DNA from: Pseudomonas sp. M30-35
GTDB taxonomy: Bacteria; Pseudomonadota; Gammaproteobacteria; Pseudomonadales; Pseudomonadaceae
Length of the DNA: 64,000 nucleotides
Reading direction: 5' to 3'
Assembly (NCBI RefSeq): GCF_002163625.1
Contig: NZ_CP020892.1
Coordinates: forward strand, 3,472,001-3,536,000
Part shown: positions 18,354 through 27,871 of the stretch, in pieces
Layout of the letters: each line of letters opens with the position of its first letter
Numbering within the stretch: position 1 is the first letter of the stretch
Position numbers and translations under genes: made by a program
Notes under the pieces: generated by a model
The model's input: the letters and a program-made list of their open reading frames with translations, nothing else
What the model was told of the DNA's origin: nothing
Databases searched by the model: none

Positions 18354-18863
18354 TCACAACCTTATACAACAGACACTGGTGCGCCCTGAGCCATTGGGTC
18401 GTCTGACACGGTCGTCGAAACAATCGATCTCGACAAACCCTGCTTTGCGCATCATGCCTGCAGAGGCTGCATTTTCCTCGTGGCGCTCAATGTAGATATC
18501 TTTAACGCCCTGCTCTGCCAGATCGTCGATGGCAGCCAACAGCAAGCGTGAACCCAAACCCTGACCTGCCGCTTGGCGCGCAGTGACTGCCTCACAGATA
18601 TACGCCTGCGGGTTACTGCTGCGCTCAATCGGTTGGTAGTGAGCAAAATGGTCGGCCAATAGATAGCTGACGAAACCCAACAACTCACTGCCAGCACTGG
18701 CCACGACTGCTTGCACGTCGCCCGTGGCAATCGCCCGCAAATGTGCAGTAACGTCCGCAGGCGGCAGGTGATTCCAAGGGTTAGACCCATGCTCGAAAAT
18801 CAGAGCGCAGAGTGCGTCAATATCTGCGGCCTCGGCTTGGCGCAGGGTAACAATCGGGCTCAT
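18354..18863 (-). CDS. GNAT-family N-acetyltransferase
   Basis: A 169-residue GNAT protein. It opens with MSPIVTLRQAEAADIDALCALI. The acetyl-CoA loop region is CEAVTARQAAGQGLGSRLLLAAIDDLAEQG (near residues 91-120), although the first glycine of the usual R-x-x-G-x-G/A motif is displaced. Its start overlaps the end of the upstream desulfhydrase-like gene by 4 bases (ATGA), so they form one transcription unit. The substrate is unknown. A link to amino acid chemistry is suggested only by its neighbour. Confidence 0.82.
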   Translation of the reverse strand: MSPIVTLRQAEAADIDALCALIFEHGSNPWNHLPPADVTAHLRAIATGDVQAVVASAGSELLGFVSYLLADHFAHYQPIERSSNPQAYICEAVTARQAAGQGLGSRLLLAAIDDLAEQGVKDIYIERHEENAASAGMMRKAGFVEIDCFDDRVRRPNGSGRTSVCCIRL

Positions 18864-19951
18864 AAACCCGTCACAGGCATTGACGGTAGCGCTGCGCCCT
18901 CTTCGGCACAGGCACGAATCACTTCAATCAATGGCGCAAGCTCATAACCTTGAGCCTTTAGCCATGCATCATCGTAATACGTGGCGCTGTAGCGCTCACC
19001 ACCATCACACAAAATAGCCACGATAGAACCGGTTTGCTGCTGCGCAAGCATGTGCTGGCCGACTTGCAAAGCACCGACCAGATTGGTTCCGCTTGAACCG
19101 CCAACGCGCCTGCCTAGTTTGCCCGCCAGATAATGCATAGCCGCCAGTGACAATGCGTCCGGCACTTTAGCCATGGCGTCGATAACACTGGGTAAAAATG
19201 AAGGTTCTACACAGGGCCGGCCAATGCCCTCAATACGCGAGCCACAGTGCCAAGTCTGGCTGGCGTCGCCGTTGCAGTAATAGTCGTAGAACACCGATTG
19301 CTCGGTGTCGACACAGAACACCTTGGTGCAATGCTGGCGATAGCGCACATAACGCCCCAGGGTTGCCAAGGTTCCGCCCGTGCCAGCACTGGAAACCAGC
19401 CAGCCCGGCTCGGGATGGTGCTCAAAGCGCAGCTGCTGGAAGATTGATTCGGCGATATTGTTATTGGCACGCCAGTCAGTCGCGCGCTCGGCATAGGTGA
19501 ACTGGTCCATGAAGTGACCACCAGTCTCACGCGCCAGTCGTTTAGACTCCGCTGATATCTGCGCCGGATCATCAACCAAATGGCTCTGGCCACCGTAAAA
19601 TGCGATCTGTGCGATCTTCTCTTTTGAAGTACTGGCGGGCATCACCGCGATAAATGGAATCCCCAATAATCGCGCAAAGTAGGCTTCGGAAACCGCGGTA
19701 GAACCACTCGACGCTTCGATTACCGGCGCACCGGCTTTGAGCCAGCCATTACACAATGCATAAAGAAACAGTGAGCGGGCCAAGCGGTGCTTGAGGCTGC
19801 CGGTTGGGTGGCTCGACTCATCTTTAAAATACAGATCGATTCCCGGTAGACCGGGCAAGTCGAGTGGAATCAAGTGCGTATCTGCGCTGCGTTGGAAGTC
19901 CGCCTCGATGGTACGGATCGCTTCCCGACTCCAGCCTCTCAAATCTGTCAC
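18860..19951 (-). CDS. PLP-dependent cysteine synthase-family protein, Cds1-like cysteine desulfhydrase
   Basis: A 363-residue fold-type II PLP enzyme. The Schiff-base lysine is Lys54 in PTGSLKHRLARS. The phosphate-binding loop is VSSAGTGGTLATL, and ASSGSTAVSEAYFARLLG and NNNIAESIF are also conserved. From memory this pattern matches the Cds1 branch (M. tuberculosis Rv3684 and yeast YGR012W relatives), which degrades L-cysteine to pyruvate, ammonia and sulfide, rather than CysK/CysM. I chose the GTG at 19951, which has GGAGG 5 bases upstream. A TTG at 19963 is also in frame. An EamA permease and a GNAT gene flank it on the same strand. Confidence 0.75.
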   Translation of the reverse strand: MTDLRGWSREAIRTIEADFQRSADTHLIPLDLPGLPGIDLYFKDESSHPTGSLKHRLARSLFLYALCNGWLKAGAPVIEASSGSTAVSEAYFARLLGIPFIAVMPASTSKEKIAQIAFYGGQSHLVDDPAQISAESKRLARETGGHFMDQFTYAERATDWRANNNIAESIFQQLRFEHHPEPGWLVSSAGTGGTLATLGRYVRYRQHCTKVFCVDTEQSVFYDYYCNGDASQTWHCGSRIEGIGRPCVEPSFLPSVIDAMAKVPDALSLAAMHYLAGKLGRRVGGSSGTNLVGALQVGQHMLAQQQTGSIVAILCDGGERYSATYYDDAWLKAQGYELAPLIEVIRACAEEGAALPSMPVTGL

Positions 19952-19984
19952 CTGTGCCTCCAAGCTATATTTTATTGATTAACG

Positions 19985-20893
19985 TCAGTCGAGAACGCCC
20001 GCCGGAAGCGGCGGTGTGTTGCGCCATTGACTCAAGCCAACACCTGCGAACACCAACCCAGCGGCGCACAGTTGCATCAGATTGAGGCTTTCACCGAGCA
20101 CCAGCATTGCCATGATCAGGGTGAACACCGGGATCAAATTAATAAACCCAGAGGCTTGGCTCGCGGGCAGTCGGCTCACCCCAAAGTTATATAAACCATA
20201 GCCGCCAACCGTCACGGCAATGCCCAAGTAGAGTAGTACACCGATCCCTTGCAGACTGATACTGTCCGGGAATGGTGCCTGAGAAGCAGCGACAGGCAAG
20301 AAAAACAGCGCGCCAATAAACGCCTGCATGGCCGTGAGCATAAATGCCGAGTAACGCGATGACAGGTGCTTGAGCAACAAGGTGTAGCCCGTGGCACAAA
20401 TCATTGCGAGAAATTCGTAGAAGTTGCCCAGCAGCGGATTAACCGCATGCTCATTGGCACTGCCGGCCAGGCTTAGCCAAACGGCGCCAACCACCGCTAA
20501 CAAAAAGCCCGCCAAGGTCGTGCGCGTGGTGCGCTCGCGCAGGAATACAAAGGCAGCAACTGCGACCATCAACGGCAACAAGGCGGTGATCATTCCGGCT
20601 TGTGAGGCGCTGGTATTCTGTAAGGCCAATGCCTCGAAGATGAAGTACAGGCACGGCTCGCAAGCCGCCAAACCAATCAGGTACTTCCAGTCGCCTTGGC
20701 GATAGTCAAAGCGGCCACGCCAACGCCAAGCCAACAGGAACACCACACTGCCGAGCAGCATGCGGCCGAAGATCACCCACAAAGGGGGAAGCTCTGCAAA
20801 CGCCAGTTTGAGGGCAATAAATGAACTGCCCCAAATCGCCATTGCGCTTATAAGGCAGACAACTGCCACGCCTCTGCCCTGCTCTGTACTCAT
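19985..20893 (-). CDS. EamA/DMT-family permease
   Basis: A 302-residue protein with ten predicted membrane helices in two homologous EamA halves (residues ~12-140 and ~150-290). The first half starts AVVCLISAMAIWGSSFIALK. The family exports metabolites and amino acids. The substrate here is unknown. ATG at 20893 has GAGG six bases upstream and is preferred over the in-frame ATG at 20905. It lies 33 bases upstream of the desulfhydrase-like gene on the same strand, so an operon is likely. Confidence 0.88.
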   Translation of the reverse strand: MSTEQGRGVAVVCLISAMAIWGSSFIALKLAFAELPPLWVIFGRMLLGSVVFLLAWRWRGRFDYRQGDWKYLIGLAACEPCLYFIFEALALQNTSASQAGMITALLPLMVAVAAFVFLRERTTRTTLAGFLLAVVGAVWLSLAGSANEHAVNPLLGNFYEFLAMICATGYTLLLKHLSSRYSAFMLTAMQAFIGALFFLPVAASQAPFPDSISLQGIGVLLYLGIAVTVGGYGLYNFGVSRLPASQASGFINLIPVFTLIMAMLVLGESLNLMQLCAAGLVFAGVGLSQWRNTPPLPAGVLD

Positions 20894-20993
20894 ACACGAC
20901 CTCACAAAAAGACGTCACAGTGTAGAGCCACCGAGCTTGGCGTGACAGATACAGTCGCGCGTGGAAAGTGTGCAGGTAACGGGAGCTGGCTTA

Positions 20994-21012
20994 CCGCGCC
21001 TGCACAGCGCGG
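20994..21012 (-). terminator. Possible terminator hairpin after mnhG
   Basis: CCGCGC pairs with GCGCGG around a 7-base loop, 15 bases beyond the mnhG stop on the minus strand. No clear T-run is present. Confidence 0.3.
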
Positions 21013-21027
21013 CTCAGCGAGTGAGGG

Positions 21028-21360
21028 CTACTGATCCCAAGGTTTGCCGCGGGTGTTTTCGTTAATCCGCAGCTTTTGCTGCATTGCCGCTTTAGCCAGC
21101 ATATGTGCGCTGACCGGTGCGGTGATAAACAGAAACAGAGTAATCAACAGCTCATGAAAGCTGATGCCATCACCCCGCGCACCGAAGTATATCAACGAAG
21201 CAATGACCATACCGCCAACGCCCAAAGTGGTCGATTTGGTCGGGCCATGCAAACGCATGAAGAAGTCGGGCAAACGATAAAGCCCCAACGCCCCAATAAA
21301 AGTGAACACGCTGCCTGCCAACAAAAACAGCGAAACCAGGCCTTCAATCCAGATATTCAT
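21028..21360 (-). CDS. mnhG: Na+/H+ antiporter subunit G
   Basis: A 110-residue MnhG/PhaG/MrpG subunit with three membrane helices. The signature GALGLYRLPDFFMRLHGPTKSTTLG is at residues ~29-53. It is the last gene of the operon, 8 bases after mnhF. All seven Mrp subunits are needed for activity in studied systems. Its C-terminal tail (KLRINENTRGKPWDQ) is charged and probably cytoplasmic. Confidence 0.95.
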   Translation of the reverse strand: MNIWIEGLVSLFLLAGSVFTFIGALGLYRLPDFFMRLHGPTKSTTLGVGGMVIASLIYFGARGDGISFHELLITLFLFITAPVSAHMLAKAAMQQKLRINENTRGKPWDQ

Positions 21361-21368
21361 GGGCTTCC

Positions 21369-21638
21369 CTATTCAATGATATCGCCACGCAGCAGATATT
21401 TAGTCACTGCTACTGTGCCAATGAAGCCCATCACTGCAATGAGCAACGCCGCCTCGAAATATAGATCTGAGCTGAGCCAAATACCGAACAGCACCAGCAA
21501 CGCAATCGCGTTGATGTACAGGGTGTCCAGCGCCAGAATCCGATCCGGCATATCCGGGCCCTTGATCAACCGGGCGACGGTGAGTGACAGCGCCATTCCG
21601 AGAAACACCAGACACACGGGAATCACGTAGTCGAGCAT
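21369..21638 (-). CDS. mnhF: Na+/H+ antiporter subunit F
   Basis: An 89-residue MnhF subunit with three membrane helices. The family motif RLIKGPDMPDRILALDTLYINAIAL lies at residues ~23-47. Its start overlaps the end of mnhE by 16 bases. It is full length for the family. Confidence 0.95.
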   Translation of the reverse strand: MLDYVIPVCLVFLGMALSLTVARLIKGPDMPDRILALDTLYINAIALLVLFGIWLSSDLYFEAALLIAVMGFIGTVAVTKYLLRGDIIE

Positions 21639-22126
21639 GTGAATACCTCCAGCAGAGGGGCTTCGTAACGGGTTTTGATCTCAACCACCAACTGCGCTTC
21701 ATCCCCCACATCGAGAGTGTGTACCAAGAGCATTTTGCGGTCATCACTGAGATCGGCCGATACCGTGCCCGGCGTCAGCGAAATAATACTGGCGAGCATG
21801 GTCAGCGCCAGCTCATCCTCGAGCAACATGGGTATCTCGACAAATGCGGGGCGCAACTTGCTTTGCGGGCCAAGAATCAGCTTAGCGACCTGCAAGTTGG
21901 CGGTGATGATGTCGCCAACGATGCGCAGGAAAAACCAACACAGCTTGAACGGTTTGTAGATCCGTGGAGGGTTGATCCAGAACACCTGAGTAACCAATGG
22001 AATCAACCAGCCGAGTATGCAGCCAAGCACCCAGCTACCTAGGCTCAGATCATTTACCAACAGCATCCAAACCACCATCAAGCATAGGCTTAACAGCGGG
22101 TGTGGTAAGAAATGACGGGGCTTCAT
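21623..22126 (-). CDS. mnhE: Na+/H+ antiporter subunit E
   Basis: A 167-residue MnhE subunit. Two or three N-terminal membrane segments are followed by a cytoplasmic domain carrying the conserved TPGTVSADLSDD. It overlaps mnhD by 4 bases (ATGA) and mnhF by 16 bases, so these subunits are tightly coupled in translation. Confidence 0.95.
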   Translation of the reverse strand: MKPRHFLPHPLLSLCLMVVWMLLVNDLSLGSWVLGCILGWLIPLVTQVFWINPPRIYKPFKLCWFFLRIVGDIITANLQVAKLILGPQSKLRPAFVEIPMLLEDELALTMLASIISLTPGTVSADLSDDRKMLLVHTLDVGDEAQLVVEIKTRYEAPLLEVFTCSTT

Positions 22127-23628
22127 GCGCCTCCTCCGGCCTGAATAATCTGGTAGTACAACGGCAAGTCATGCAACTGCTCAACGGTCGCGTGGATGTA
22201 ATCCAGCAATGGCGAGGCCATGCCAACCAATACGGGGCTCAACACCAGCAAACCGATGCAGGCGAAAAGGCGACCATAGTCGAGTTCAGCACTGTCTAGC
22301 TGGCTTACGCCCACACGCCAAAACAGCGTGCTACCGGCGCGGCTAAGGCCGATGACGGTGATTAAACCGCCGATCAGCACCACCGGCCAGAGAAACGCCA
22401 TTTGCAGCCCAGGCTCAACCGAACGCAGCAATAGCAACTTACCGATAAACCCGGACAGCGGCGGCAGACCCGCAATAGAGATCGCACCGAAAAAGAACAG
22501 CGCGCCAAGAATGTAGGGGTTTTGCAGCTCAGGTCCTTGCACCAGCTCTGTCGCTTTTACCCCGCGTTGGCGCGATATCAAATCAGCCAAGAGGAATAAA
22601 CCGCCGGTCACCCAGGTGCTGTGCAGCAAGTAGTACAGTGCGGCAGCAACGGACTCGGGTGTGCCAATCGCCAAACCAGCCAGCAATGTACCGACTGAAA
22701 CCACGACCAGATAGGCCACTAAACTGTGCAGACTGGCCGCCGCCAGTACGCCGATTACGCCCAGCCCGATAGTCAGCAAAGCCAACGGCCATAGCCAGGC
22801 ATCCGCCATATTGGCGAGGGTGCCGGCGTCATCACCAAAGATCAGGGTGTAAACCCGCAGGATCGAATACAGCCCGACCTTGGTCATGATCGCAAACAGT
22901 GCGGCGACCGGAGCTGTCGCTGAGGCGTATGCCTTTGGTAGCCAGAAATACAGCGGCAAAAACGCCGCCTTGAGACCGAATACCACCAGCAACAGAAAAC
23001 CTGCTGCGCCTATCAGCGGCGCTTGGTCGGCATTGGCCGCGGCTACACGCTGCGCCATGTCCGCCATATTCAAGGTGCCGGTGATGCCGTAAAGCACGCC
23101 GACGGCAATCAGGAAGAATGCCGAACCGACCAAGTTCAACACCACATAATGCAAGCCCGCGCGTACGCGATCAGGGCCGCCACCATGCAATAGCAGTGAG
23201 TATGACGCGATCAGCAAAATCTCAAAGAACACGAACAGGTTGAACAAGTCACCGGTCAAGAACGCGCCATAAATGCCCATCAACTGGAACTGGAACAAGG
23301 CGTGGAAATTACGCCCGCGCTCATCGTCACCACGGATGGCGTAGAGCAAGGCGAAAAAGCTAAGCACGGCAGTTGCGACCAGCATCAACGCACTAAGACG
23401 GTCGAGCATCAGAATGATGCCGAATGGTGGCTGCCAGTTACCCAGCGCATACACCTGCAGGTCACCTTGATTGGCTTGCGCCATCAACCAGAAACTCAGT
23501 GGCAGCAAGACCAGCACCACCGAAAACGACATCAGGCGCTTCACCGGCATGCTCAGGCGCGCGCCAAACAACAACATACTGCCGACCAACATCGGCAGCA
23601 GAATAGGCAGGATTAACGCGTGACTCAT
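22123..23628 (-). CDS. mnhD: Na+/H+ antiporter subunit D
   Basis: A 501-residue MnhD subunit with about 14 membrane helices, homologous to the proton-pumping subunits of complex I (NuoN/NuoM type). The conserved stretch GLKAAFLPLYFWLPKAYASATAPVAALFA carries the lysine and the histidine-equivalent region important for proton transfer, and FFEILLIASYSLLLHGG carries the conserved glutamate. It overlaps mnhC and mnhE by 4 bases each. Confidence 0.95.
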   Translation of the reverse strand: MSHALILPILLPMLVGSMLLFGARLSMPVKRLMSFSVVLVLLPLSFWLMAQANQGDLQVYALGNWQPPFGIILMLDRLSALMLVATAVLSFFALLYAIRGDDERGRNFHALFQFQLMGIYGAFLTGDLFNLFVFFEILLIASYSLLLHGGGPDRVRAGLHYVVLNLVGSAFFLIAVGVLYGITGTLNMADMAQRVAAANADQAPLIGAAGFLLLVVFGLKAAFLPLYFWLPKAYASATAPVAALFAIMTKVGLYSILRVYTLIFGDDAGTLANMADAWLWPLALLTIGLGVIGVLAAASLHSLVAYLVVVSVGTLLAGLAIGTPESVAAALYYLLHSTWVTGGLFLLADLISRQRGVKATELVQGPELQNPYILGALFFFGAISIAGLPPLSGFIGKLLLLRSVEPGLQMAFLWPVVLIGGLITVIGLSRAGSTLFWRVGVSQLDSAELDYGRLFACIGLLVLSPVLVGMASPLLDYIHATVEQLHDLPLYYQIIQAGGGA

Positions 23629-23954
23629 GGTTTGCTCTCCTGGCCGTCAACGTGGTCAGTTTCAGTCTCACCGACACTGCGCAGGGCCAGCACTACAACA
23701 AATGCGGTCATCGCGAAGCCAATTACAATTGCAGTCAACACCAGCGCCTGGGGCAACGGGTCACCGTACTTGCCGTTCTCGGTAATCACCGATGCCACGC
23801 CGGTTTGCAGACGGCCCATGGCGAACAAAAATAGATTCACAGCGTAAGAAATCAGGGTCAGGCCCATCACCACGGGAAAGGTGCGGGCACGCAGCAACAG
23901 ATACACCCCGCTTGCGGTGAGGATACCCAGTACTGCGGCGAATAATGCTTCCAT
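23625..23954 (-). CDS. mnhC: Na+/H+ antiporter subunit C
   Basis: A 109-residue MnhC subunit with three membrane helices, homologous to NuoK of complex I. It starts one base after the mnhA stop and overlaps mnhD by 4 bases. Pattern GVYLLLRARTFPVVMGLTLISYAVNLFLFAMG matches the family. The C-terminal tail is acidic and soluble. Confidence 0.94.
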   Translation of the reverse strand: MEALFAAVLGILTASGVYLLLRARTFPVVMGLTLISYAVNLFLFAMGRLQTGVASVITENGKYGDPLPQALVLTAIVIGFAMTAFVVVLALRSVGETETDHVDGQESKP

Positions 23955-23955
23955 G

Positions 23956-26748
23956 TCAGAGAACCTCTTGTCCGGGCTTTTCCTGGGTCAACTTGCCCAG
24001 GTTAGCGAGAATCAGCAGCGTCGCACCGACAACAGTCAGATACACACCCAGATCAAATAACATTGCCGTTGCCAGTTCGATTTCACCAATCATCGGGATT
24101 TCGAAGTGACCAAACGCCGAAGTCAAAAATGGTCGGTCAAACCACCAACTGCCAACCCCAGTGAGCCCTGCAATCAACACCCCTGCCCCCGCCATGCGAT
24201 GGTAGTTAAGCGGCAAGCGTGATTGCGTCCACTGCACGCCACTGGCGACGTATTGCAGAATTAACGCCACAGCCGTGATCAAGCCCGCGATAAAACCACC
24301 GCCCGGCAAGTTGTGGCCGCGCAAGAAGATGAACACCGAAATCAACAGCGCCATTGGCAACAGGACACGCGACAGCGTCGCCAAAATCAGCGGGTGACGG
24401 TCACGGGCCCAACTGCGGCCTTCGGCGTCAGCGTGAGGCTGAATCAAGCGCAGGCCATCAAGCATCGCGTAGATGCCCACGCCCGCAATCGCCAACACGG
24501 TAATTTCACCCATGGTGTCAAAACCACGGAAATCCACCAGAATCACGTTGACCACGTTATGACCACCGCCACCACTGACGCTATTGGCGAGGAAGAAGCC
24601 GGAAATGGTTTCGTAGGGGCGCGTCAGCACCGCAAACGCCAGCATTGCGATCATCACCCCGAAACCGATTGCCAAAATAAAGTCGCGCAGGGCACGCATG
24701 CTGCTCGACTCCATCCGGGTCTGCGCTGGCAAGAAGAACAGCGCCAGCATCAACAACACGATGGTCACCACTTCGACAGATAACTGCGTCAGAGCGAGAT
24801 CAGGTGCGGAGTAACGGGCAAACGCCAGAGCAACCATCAAGCCCACAACGCTGAGCATCAGCAGCGAGACCAGGCGCTGGCGGTGGAATACCACCGTAAT
24901 CAGCCCTGCCAACGCCATGATGCCGAGCCCCAGCGCAGTGATGCCATCAATCGGTGTCAATGCCACCGAGCCTTGCATTTGCGGCAACGGCCCAAGCGCC
25001 AGCGTGACCACGACCAACGCTGTTCCCAGTAACAGCGCCAGATAGTGCTGCAGCGAACCGGTTTCAAGGCGACGGGTAATCAGTCTACAAAAATCAACCA
25101 GCGTCACCATGCATTGATCGAACGCCAGCTTGGCATCCATCGCCGGCAAACCGGCGTACCAGCGGAACAGCGGCTGGCGGAAGGCGTAAACCAGAACACC
25201 GCCTGCAGTCGCGACAAAGCTCATCAGCAGTGGCAAGTTCAGGCCATGCCAAATAGCCAGGCTGTATTCGGGTAACTCGCCGCCCAAGCTTGAAGAGGCT
25301 GCAGCCGCAAGTAACGGCGCGACAGTATAAGCCGGCACAATCCCCACTAGCAGACACAGGAACACCAGGATTTCCACCGGCACCTTCATGTAGCGCGGCG
25401 GCTCATGCGGTGGATACTTCGGCAGATTTATCGGCTCACCGTTAAAGAACACATCGTGGATAAAGCGCAGTGAATAAGCCACCGAGAAACCGCCCGCCAA
25501 CGTCGCGATTGCCGGAATAGCCCAGTCAAAACTGCCGAGCATGTGCTGGTTCAAGGTCTCGCTAAAGAACATCTCTTTGCTGAGGAAGCCGTTGAGCAGC
25601 GGTACACCCGCCATTGCCAGCGCCGCGACCATCGCCAACATCGCGGTGTGCGGCATGTATTTCCACATACCGTTGATGCGCCGCATATCGCGACTGCCGG
25701 TTTCGTGGTCGATAATCCCCGCCGCCATAAATAGCGATGCCTTGAACGTGGCGTGGTTAATGATGTGAAAGATCGCGGCGACTGCGCCCAACTCGGTATT
25801 CAAGCCAAACAGCAAGGTGATCAAGCCCAGGTGGCTGATGGTTGAATAGGCCAACAAACCTTTAAGGTCATGCTGGAACAGCGCCATACAGGCACCGATC
25901 AACATTGTCGCAAGGCCGGTGAGACTGACGATATAAAACCACAGGTCCGTACCTGCCAACGCCGGGTACAACCGTGCGAGCAGGAAAACCCCAGCTTTAA
26001 CCATGGTTGCCGAATGCAGGTACGCCGAAACAGGCGTCGGTGCGGCCATTGCGTGCGGCAGCCAGAAGTGAAACGGGAATTGCGCAGACTTGGTGAAAAC
26101 GCCTAGCAGCACCAAAACCAGTACCACTGGATACAAGGCGTGGGCACGTATCGCGTAGCCTGCAGCCAACACCTGGGATAGTTCAAAGCTGCCCGCAATA
26201 TGACCGAGCAGCAGCACACCCGCCAGCAACGCAAGGCCACCACCACCGGTGACCGCCAAGGCCATGCGTGAGCCTTTACGCGCATCAGTGCGTGAACTCC
26301 AGAAACCAATCAGCAGAAATGATGAAAGGCTAGTGAGCTCCCAGAACACCACCATCAACAGCAGGTTTTCTGACAGCACCACACCGAGCATGGCGCCCAT
26401 AAACAGCAACAGGAAGGCGAAGAAACGCCCCATCGGCTCTTGCTTTGCCAGGTAATAGCGCGCGTAGAGGATGACCAGCAAACCGATGCCAAGGATTAAT
26501 ATGGCGAACAGAAAGCCAAGGCCATCAAGGCGCAAGCTGAGATTGAGCCCTATCTCGGGCAGCCATTGCACGCGTGCCCTGATCATATCGCCAGCAAACA
26601 CCGTTGCCTGCTGCGACATCAATAAAACCAGAGCCGCGAGAGGCGCAATGCCTGCTGCGACGGCACATGCTGAACGCCCCAAACGTTCAGCCAGTAGCGG
26701 TAAGATCACCCCTAAAAAAGGCAAGGCGATAATTAACGCAAGCACCAT
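23956..26748 (-). CDS. mnhA: Na+/H+ antiporter subunit A (MnhA-MnhB fusion)
   Basis: A 930-residue subunit, first gene of the six-gene mnh/sha/pha operon. The N-terminal ~650 residues resemble NuoL/MrpA, with [15 protein letters not shown] and [34 protein letters not shown]. The C-terminal ~250 residues correspond to the MrpA tail plus a fused MrpB domain ([21 protein letters not shown]). No separate mnhB is present, as in the PhaAB form of rhizobia and Pseudomonas. The complex exchanges Na+ for H+ and supports growth in salt and at high pH. ATG at 26748 has AGGGG 7 bases upstream and is preferred to a TTG at 26754. Confidence 0.95.
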   Translation of the reverse strand: MVLALIIALPFLGVILPLLAERLGRSACAVAAGIAPLAALVLLMSQQATVFAGDMIRARVQWLPEIGLNLSLRLDGLGFLFAILILGIGLLVILYARYYLAKQEPMGRFFAFLLLFMGAMLGVVLSENLLLMVVFWELTSLSSFLLIGFWSSRTDARKGSRMALAVTGGGGLALLAGVLLLGHIAGSFELSQVLAAGYAIRAHALYPVVLVLVLLGVFTKSAQFPFHFWLPHAMAAPTPVSAYLHSATMVKAGVFLLARLYPALAGTDLWFYIVSLTGLATMLIGACMALFQHDLKGLLAYSTISHLGLITLLFGLNTELGAVAAIFHIINHATFKASLFMAAGIIDHETGSRDMRRINGMWKYMPHTAMLAMVAALAMAGVPLLNGFLSKEMFFSETLNQHMLGSFDWAIPAIATLAGGFSVAYSLRFIHDVFFNGEPINLPKYPPHEPPRYMKVPVEILVFLCLLVGIVPAYTVAPLLAAAASSSLGGELPEYSLAIWHGLNLPLLMSFVATAGGVLVYAFRQPLFRWYAGLPAMDAKLAFDQCMVTLVDFCRLITRRLETGSLQHYLALLLGTALVVVTLALGPLPQMQGSVALTPIDGITALGLGIMALAGLITVVFHRQRLVSLLMLSVVGLMVALAFARYSAPDLALTQLSVEVVTIVLLMLALFFLPAQTRMESSSMRALRDFILAIGFGVMIAMLAFAVLTRPYETISGFFLANSVSGGGGHNVVNVILVDFRGFDTMGEITVLAIAGVGIYAMLDGLRLIQPHADAEGRSWARDRHPLILATLSRVLLPMALLISVFIFLRGHNLPGGGFIAGLITAVALILQYVASGVQWTQSRLPLNYHRMAGAGVLIAGLTGVGSWWFDRPFLTSAFGHFEIPMIGEIELATAMLFDLGVYLTVVGATLLILANLGKLTQEKPGQEVL

Positions 26749-26859
26749 ATACAAACCCCTTGTGCAAGCACGCGATTGAGATCATCGCGACTTGTTAGCA
26801 TCCATTAGGTGACTTGATAGCAAACTGCACTACCCAGCTCACACTTCCGACGGCGGACT

Positions 26860-26876
26860 ATCTGCTTAGCGCAGAT
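26860..26876. repeat. Perfect 6-bp inverted repeat
   Basis: ATCTGC at 26860-26865 pairs with GCAGAT at 26871-26876 around TTAGC, about 110 bases upstream of the mnhA start. It could be an operator or simply a hairpin. Confidence 0.4.
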
Positions 26877-26911
26877 CATAAGTCCCTGTAGAAGCTCGAC
26901 TATTTCCTGAT

Positions 26912-26943
26912 TATCCATGTCTATCGTGTAGACGTCATGGATA
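26912..26943. promoter_or_regulatory. Imperfect 32-bp palindrome upstream of mnhA
   Basis: TATCCATG at 26912-26919 is matched by CATGGATA at 26936-26943. Inside, TCTA and TAGA also pair around TCGTG, with a small bulge. It is about 165 bases upstream of the mnhA start. A regulator-binding site for the antiporter operon is possible. Nothing in the sequence proves it. Confidence 0.35.
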
Positions 26944-27263
26944 GAATTATTACTAAAACTCTAGAGCATGTTTAATCGCATGCAGCACTTCGCTGTGCCT
27001 GAGCATTCATACCCACACTCGCGGCTCAATCGCGCGGAGACATAGCCTATCAAATAAGCGCACGAAACCTCTCGAGCACAGGCTGGGCAACGTCACAGAG
27101 GCTATTATCTATGGGTAAAACAAGCTCTGCATGCACCTAAAGCACCGTGACGAACGGGTCATCACTTGGGTAATGCAACAGTAGAGAGGTGTATCGCCAT
27201 GCAAGCATGGCTGATCCACGAAGAACAATGGCGCCAGTTTTAGCTGACGCCATTCAAGGACAG

Positions 27264-27728
27264 TTATGGTGCTACACGGCTGGTGCCGTTCACAGTCATG
27301 ATGCGAACACGCTGACCGACGCGGAAGACCTGGTTTTCTTCGACAGCCTGTACATAGGCACGCATGCTACCGTCGTCTTCACGTACTGTGATTTCAACAC
27401 CTTGGGTGCGAGTCAAGCCCTCTTCGGTGGCCGCACCGAGCAGGCCACCTGCGACAGCACCAATCACCGCTGCCACTGCGCTACCACGACCGCCACCGAT
27501 TGTGCTGCCAGCAACACCACCGACCGCAGCACCGGCACCCGCGCCGATTGGCGTTTTAGTGCCTTCAATTTTCACAGGGCGCAGCGATTCAATTGTACCC
27601 AAGCGCACGGTTTGCACCTGACGGGCTTCATCGCGGCTGTAGCTGTCGCCTGTCAAACTGGACTGGCAACCACCGAGCATCAGGGCCAACGCGGCAAACG
27701 AAGCGATGAGCAGATTGGGTTTACGCAT
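27264..27728 (-). CDS. Glycine-zipper outer-membrane lipoprotein (SlyB/Pcp-like)
   Basis: A 154-residue lipoprotein. The signal MRKPNLLIASFAALALMLGGC ends in a lipobox, with Cys21 as the likely lipidated residue. In the middle lies a glycine-zipper membrane hairpin (GAGAGAAVGGVAGSTIGGGRG...AVIGAVAGGLLGA, about residues 65-105). The C-terminal domain (VEITVREDDGSMRAYVQ) is typical of SlyB/PcP-type proteins. ATG at 27728 has GGAGGAAT upstream. The frame extending to 27797 has no such site. Such lipoproteins support outer-membrane integrity. Confidence 0.88.
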   Translation of the reverse strand: MRKPNLLIASFAALALMLGGCQSSLTGDSYSRDEARQVQTVRLGTIESLRPVKIEGTKTPIGAGAGAAVGGVAGSTIGGGRGSAVAAVIGAVAGGLLGAATEEGLTRTQGVEITVREDDGSMRAYVQAVEENQVFRVGQRVRIMTVNGTSRVAP

Positions 27729-27805
27729 AACTATTCCTCCAGTGAGTATCTCTGCATTAGACCGCGACTGACCAAGTGCCGTCACGGTCTTAATCAATAA
27801 TCGCT

Positions 27806-27825
27806 TTAGGCAGCCTCTGAAAAAC
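27806..27825. repeat. CTCTGAAAA repeat, copy A (single arm)
   Basis: A TTAGG...CCTCTGAAAAAC segment that matches the arms of the elements at 32615-32663 and 33362-33502. It sits between the glycerate kinase stop (27872) and the lipoprotein start. No opposing arm is seen next to it, so it may be a remnant. Confidence 0.45.
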
Positions 27826-27871
27826 TCGCCCTGTAGCTCCAGCTATTTCTTTAGGGGCTCTAAATTACTGG

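Larger units (their letters stand above)
26749..27263. other. Long intergenic region upstream of the mnh operon
   Basis: About 515 bases without a supported gene, between the mnhA start and the end of the lipoprotein gene. It must hold the mnh promoter. I see two inverted repeats (26860-26876 and 26912-26943). A plus-strand open frame entering at 27189 is antisense to the lipoprotein and has no family features. Confidence 0.5.

Noticed and set aside
18860..19951. Cysteine synthase CysK/CysM
   Set aside because: Lysine region PTGSLKHRLARS and the following signature fit the Cds1 branch better, though both belong to the same fold and only a phylogeny can settle it.
27189..27800. A 203-codon frame antisense to the glycine-zipper lipoprotein
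   Set aside because: Opposite a clear lipoprotein gene with lipobox and ribosome site. Cysteine/threonine-rich, shadow-like.
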